DNA of 48,895 bases, taken from the NCBI GenBank assembly GCA_017309275.1, contig JAFKLT010000066.1, forward strand, positions 1-48,895, given 5' to 3'. Of the stretch, positions 46,407 to 48,895 are shown in pieces. Each line of letters opens with the position of its first letter. Within the stretch, counting starts at the first letter, position 1. The translations under genes and the position numbers were made by a program. The stretch comes from Sphingomonadales bacterium. Its GTDB lineage: Bacteria > Pseudomonadota > Alphaproteobacteria > Sphingomonadales > Sphingomonadaceae. The notes below the pieces were generated by a model, which worked only from the letters and a program-made list of their open reading frames with translations, had not been told where the DNA came from and did no database searches.

Positions 46407-47404
46407 GCGGCGGCCTCCGAAACCTGCGGCCTGGGCAAGCGGCGATAGACGAAGAGCAGGAAAGCCGAGGCGATCAGCCAGAAACCGAGCAGGCCGAACC
46501 GCCAGATCATCATCCGCCGCTCGCCACCATAAGGGTCATAACCGCCCGGATAGTCGATGCGCACTGCGCGGTGGTCGCGCAGCGTCGAAAAGGCCATCGC
46601 CCGGCCACCGGCGTCGAACAACGCAATATCTCCGTCGCTCAGGTCGAGTTCGGACGGCAGGTCGCCCTCCCCCGGCCGCACCCAGATCAGCGGCCGGTCG
46701 CGGCCGCGCAATATCTGCACCACGGTCATGCGAGCGAGCGCGTCGGGTGCGAAGATGACCGGCCCGTCCTCGCGCAACAGGCGCACCGGCCCGTGATCGA
46801 AGCGGATCATCGGCGCGGTGCCGGGTGGCGGGCTGTCGCCGACATGGATGCTTGCCCGCGCGCTGGGATCGAGCGGAGCCGCCGGTGCCAGCGCCGCGCG
46901 CACGACCGCGGAGAGCGCCTGCTCGCGCGGACCCGGTGCATGGACGGCGATGCCGGCGCGATAGGCGGTGACGAGCTGGGAGAAATCGTCGACCTCGGCC
47001 TGCGGCTTGCCCAGGCGAAAGCGCAGCGGCGTCACCGGGCGGATCGCCGCGAGCTGGGCGTCGCAATCCTTTGCGCAGCCACGAACCGACGCCGCGATCT
47101 CGATCTGGTTGCGCGTCGACAGCAACCGGTCCTGAAGCGGCACGTCGACGACCGTGACCTTGCCCCGCGACGCGCGGTGGCGCGCGATCACCATGCCGTT
47201 GATCGCGATGCTGATCCAGGTATCGCGCGCCAGCGATCCGACCCCGCGCGCGTCGATTTCGACCCGCGCGGCGGTGGGCCGGCTGTCCGCGGGAAGCGTC
47301 CGCAGGTCGAGGCCGTAGTGCGACACGGCCACGCGCGCCTCCGCCATCGGTGACAGGAAGGCCGCCGTCAGCAGGGCGAGAGCGAGGACGATCCGATCGA
47401 TCAT
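46403..47404 (-). CDS. BcsB-like periplasmic membrane-anchored subunit
   Basis: A 333-residue protein with a signal peptide (about 1-23), a periplasmic beta-rich region with two Cys (GCAKDCD) and one C-terminal transmembrane helix (about 298-318). The position just before a cellulose-synthase-like GT2, and the single C-terminal anchor, resemble BcsB of cellulose synthase, but at under half its length. The family is not certain. It probably carries the nascent glycan through the periplasm (inference). Confidence 0.82.
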   Translation of the reverse strand: MIDRIVLALALLTAAFLSPMAEARVAVSHYGLDLRTLPADSRPTAARVEIDARGVGSLARDTWISIAINGMVIARHRASRGKVTVVDVPLQDRLLSTRNQIEIAASVRGCAKDCDAQLAAIRPVTPLRFRLGKPQAEVDDFSQLVTAYRAGIAVHAPGPREQALSAVVRAALAPAAPLDPSARASIHVGDSPPPGTAPMIRFDHGPVRLLREDGPVIFAPDALARMTVVQILRGRDRPLIWVRPGEGDLPSELDLSDGDIALFDAGGRAMAFSTLRDHRAVRIDYPGGYDPYGGERRMMIWRFGLLGFWLIASAFLLFVYRRLPRPQVSEAAA

Positions 47405-47727
47405 TCGGCGCGTGCTTCGCCGATCATGCGGGTGATGTCCGATGCCGCGCCGCGCACGCTGCGGACCTCTTCGGCGGTCAGCGGACCGCCCGATCGCAGC
47501 ACGCCGAGGATGATCTCGTCGGCCTCGCGCGCACGCAGGCCGATGTCGGGATAACCGATCGAAGCGGCGGTGCCGGCGATATCGTGAAAGACGAAGCGCA
47601 AGTCGCTGAGATCACTGCCCACATGCTGGTCGACCCTGTCGAGGATCGGGGCCAGGTCGGCGACTCTCTGTGCGGTACGCGCGAGATAGCGGGGGCCGAT
47701 AGCGGCCATTTTTTCGGCGAAACTCAT
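47401..47727 (-). CDS. Hpt (histidine phosphotransfer) protein
   Basis: A 108-residue helical Hpt domain with the phospho-His motif FHDIAGTAASIG (H-x3-G-x-A). ATG 47727 follows GAGGT; a longer frame starts at 47769. It is the first gene of the polysaccharide operon and overlaps the BcsB-like gene (ATGA). It could pass phosphate between the kinase at 38.3 kb and the receiver at 42.1-43.1 kb, coupling a signal to glycan export (inference). Confidence 0.85.
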   Translation of the reverse strand: MSFAEKMAAIGPRYLARTAQRVADLAPILDRVDQHVGSDLSDLRFVFHDIAGTAASIGYPDIGLRAREADEIILGVLRSGGPLTAEEVRSVRGAASDITRMIGEARAE

Positions 47728-47998
47728 GGGTCGCACCTCGACCTTTCTCAACGCCCCCCTTCCTCGCAAGAGTAGAAAAACTGGGTAAACAAACGTTTAA
47801 GACATGGCCGCAATCGGTCGCCGCAGGCCACGAGCGGCCGCCCGGACCGCACGGCCGGGCGATCCGGCACGCGACCGCACCTTCGATTCAACCGATTAAT
47901 TTCGCCTGGTATCATCCACCTGAAGGATGAGGCTCATTCCATTTCCAGGAAGTGCGCGCCCGGCCGCGCGCCCGACGCACGCCGCAAACACGCGGCTC

Positions 47999-48027
47999 TT
48001 GACCGCGACGCCGCGTCGTCCCACATT
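47999..48027 (+). promoter_or_regulatory. Candidate promoter of the 24-codon gene
   Basis: TTGACC (47999-48004) is followed after 17 bases by CACATT, giving a plausible sigma-70 pair with a weak -10. It would place the transcription start near 48034, about 30 bases before the ATG. This is a pattern match only. Confidence 0.4.
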
Positions 48028-48063
48028 CCGCTAATCGTTCAACGACAGAAAGGAGGTGGTCTG

Positions 48064-48138
48064 ATGTCTCATTGTCACATGCCGCGTGCGGCGAAGTATG
48101 AGAGCCTGACCTCCACCGCGGGGGTCCTGCTCGCCTGA
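48064..48138 (+). CDS. 24-residue micro-gene with perfect Shine-Dalgarno
   Basis: A 24-codon reading frame (ATG 48064 to TGA 48138) preceded by AAGGAGGT (48050-48057), fully complementary to the 16S rRNA tail, with a six-base spacer. The peptide begins MSHCHMPRAAKYES and ends TSTAGVLLA. It has two His and one Cys close together near the start. A strong GAAA-tetraloop terminator follows (48162-48191), and no gene on the same strand follows within the window, so it is not a leader for a downstream operon. I do not recognise it. It could be a small protein, a peptide hormone-like product or a small regulatory RNA with a short frame. Confidence 0.7.
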   Translation: MSHCHMPRAAKYESLTSTAGVLLA

Positions 48139-48161
48139 GCCGGCCGCGTTGGCTGACAATG

Positions 48162-48191
48162 GAAAGGCCGTCCCGAAAGGGGCGGCCTTTC
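48162..48191 (+). terminator. Terminator of the micro-gene
   Basis: A 13-bp stem (GAAAGGCCGTCCC with GGGGCGGCCTTTC, one G-T wobble) closes a GAAA tetraloop and is followed by ACTTTTCGG on the plus strand. It lies 24 bases after the micro-gene stop and 22 bases from the convergent outer-membrane factor stop. Confidence 0.9.
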
Positions 48192-48213
48192 ACTTTTCGG
48201 GGCATGCGACCGA

Positions 48214-48895
48214 TCAGCGTCGCTCGACCATCCCGCCGCCCAGCGCGACATAGAGCGTCACCAGATTATCGGCCTGCGCGCGTCGCAGTTCGATCAGCGC
48301 CTGCTCGGACGCGAACAGGTTGCGCTCGGCATCCAGCACCTCGAGATAGGTCGAAACGCCTTCGCGATAGCGTTTGCGCGCCAGGTCGGCGATGCGCCGC
48401 GTCGCCAGCGTGCCGCGTTCCTGCGCCTCGACCTGCTCGGCCAGATAGCGCCGGCCCGCCAGCGCGTCGGCGACCTCGCGAAACGCGGTCTGGATCGTCT
48501 TTTCATAAGTGGCGATGGCGATATTCTCGCGCGCCTCGGCAACGGTCAGATTGCCCTTGTTGCGCCCGAAATCAAAGATCGGCAGGCTGATCGTCGGGCC
48601 AAAGCTCCACGTCAGACCATTGTTTCCAAACAGATTGTCGAGCGATCCCGACGCAAAGCCGACATTGCCGGTGAGCGAGATCGACGGGAAAAACGCCGCC
48701 CGCGCCGCGCCGACATTCGCGCGCGCCGCGCGAAGCTGTTCCTCGGCACCGACGATGTCGGGCCGCGCGACGAGCAGGTCCGACGGCAGACCGGCGGAGA
48801 GCACCGGCGGCTTCGACTGCGCGGCAAGCGGCAGCGGAGCGGGCAGATCCGCCGGAAGCGGACCGCCGACCAGCACGGCAAGGAAATTGTCGCTC
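48214..48895 (-). CDS. RND efflux outer-membrane factor, C-terminal part (NodT/OprM family)
   Basis: The C-terminal 226 residues or so of an outer-membrane channel of tripartite RND efflux pumps; the N-terminus lies beyond the right edge. Family features are PSDLLVARPDIVGAEEQLRAARANVGAARAAFFPSISLTG, SFGPTISLPIFDFGRNKGNL and the helical TYEKTIQTAFREVADALAGRR and RYREGVSTYLEVLDAERNLF segments. It converges on the micro-gene and shares the terminator region. Confidence 0.92.
   Translation of the reverse strand, partial: SDNFLAVLVGGPLPADLPAPLPLAAQSKPPVLSAGLPSDLLVARPDIVGAEEQLRAARANVGAARAAFFPSISLTGNVGFASGSLDNLFGNNGLTWSFGPTISLPIFDFGRNKGNLTVAEARENIAIATYEKTIQTAFREVADALAGRRYLAEQVEAQERGTLATRRIADLARKRYREGVSTYLEVLDAERNLFASEQALIELRRAQADNLVTLYVALGGGMVERR

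Noticed and set aside
47791-47798. AAACGTTT palindrome upstream of the Hpt gene
   Set aside because: Too short to claim as an operator, and not repeated nearby.
48073-48079. A second TGTCACA (ECF41 -35 element)
   Set aside because: The bases after a 16-base spacer are GTAT, not CGTC, and it lies inside the 24-codon frame.

Overview
The window is high-GC, gene-dense chromosomal DNA. Its gene content points to an alphaproteobacterium of the Sphingomonadales, probably Sphingopyxis-like: many TonB-dependent receptors, a MucR regulator, a Fur without the CxxC zinc motif, a PtsP of the nitrogen PTS, and the miaB/phoH/ybeY/corC housekeeping set. The genus is inferred from gene content, not from a search. 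No phage, insertion sequence, CRISPR array or rRNA was seen. One tRNA gene, tRNA-Thr(UGU), is present.

Layout. 1-6 kb: katG with a strong terminator, a 48-residue Gln-rich microprotein, and a TonB receptor preceded by a 56-residue DUF2292/YezD-type protein. 6-11.7 kb: nitronate monooxygenase, two related secreted proteins in tandem, ptsP and a GFA-family protein. 11.7-17.5 kb (minus strand): ybeY, corC, a GT4 glycosyltransferase, rarA, an MmcQ/YjbR protein and a serine hydrolase, tightly packed. 17.6-25.1 kb: an accessory block between ybeY and phoH. It holds an ECF41 sigma factor with its carboxymuconolactone decarboxylase partner, DoxX, a heme-type TonB receptor with a DUF6607 protein, and a membrane TIR protein with a secreted partner. 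25.1-31.8 kb (minus strand): phoH, miaB, plsC-like, fur, mucR, rimI, tsaB, a RutE-like nitroreductase and a NifU-type protein. 31.9-35.8 kb: a DUF429-like protein, tRNA-Thr, a DUF885 Tat-exported peptidase and a LysR regulator. 36-38.2 kb: a HAD hydrolase, a D-serine dehydratase/D-threonine aldolase-like PLP enzyme and RidA. 38.3-47.7 kb: a histidine kinase, a CheY-like regulator and a GH113-like hydrolase converge on a minus-strand operon. That operon encodes Hpt, a BcsB-like protein, an MshEN-GT2 synthase, a polytopic membrane protein, a REC/degenerate-GGDEF protein and a beta-barrel protein. 48 kb: a 24-codon micro-gene with a perfect Shine-Dalgarno, then the C-terminal part of an RND outer-membrane factor cut by the window edge.

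Main points for a second look. (1) The ECF41 sigma gene and its decarboxylase partner sit behind a sequence that matches the ECF41 promoter pattern exactly: TGTCACA, 16 bases, CGTC. (2) A candidate exopolysaccharide system in which a cellulose-synthase-like GT2 carries an N-terminal MshEN-like (potential c-di-GMP) domain and is surrounded by phosphorelay parts. (3) A membrane TIR protein coupled to a secreted partner, next to Fur-box-like sites. (4) The accessory block that separates phoH from ybeY, which are usually adjacent.
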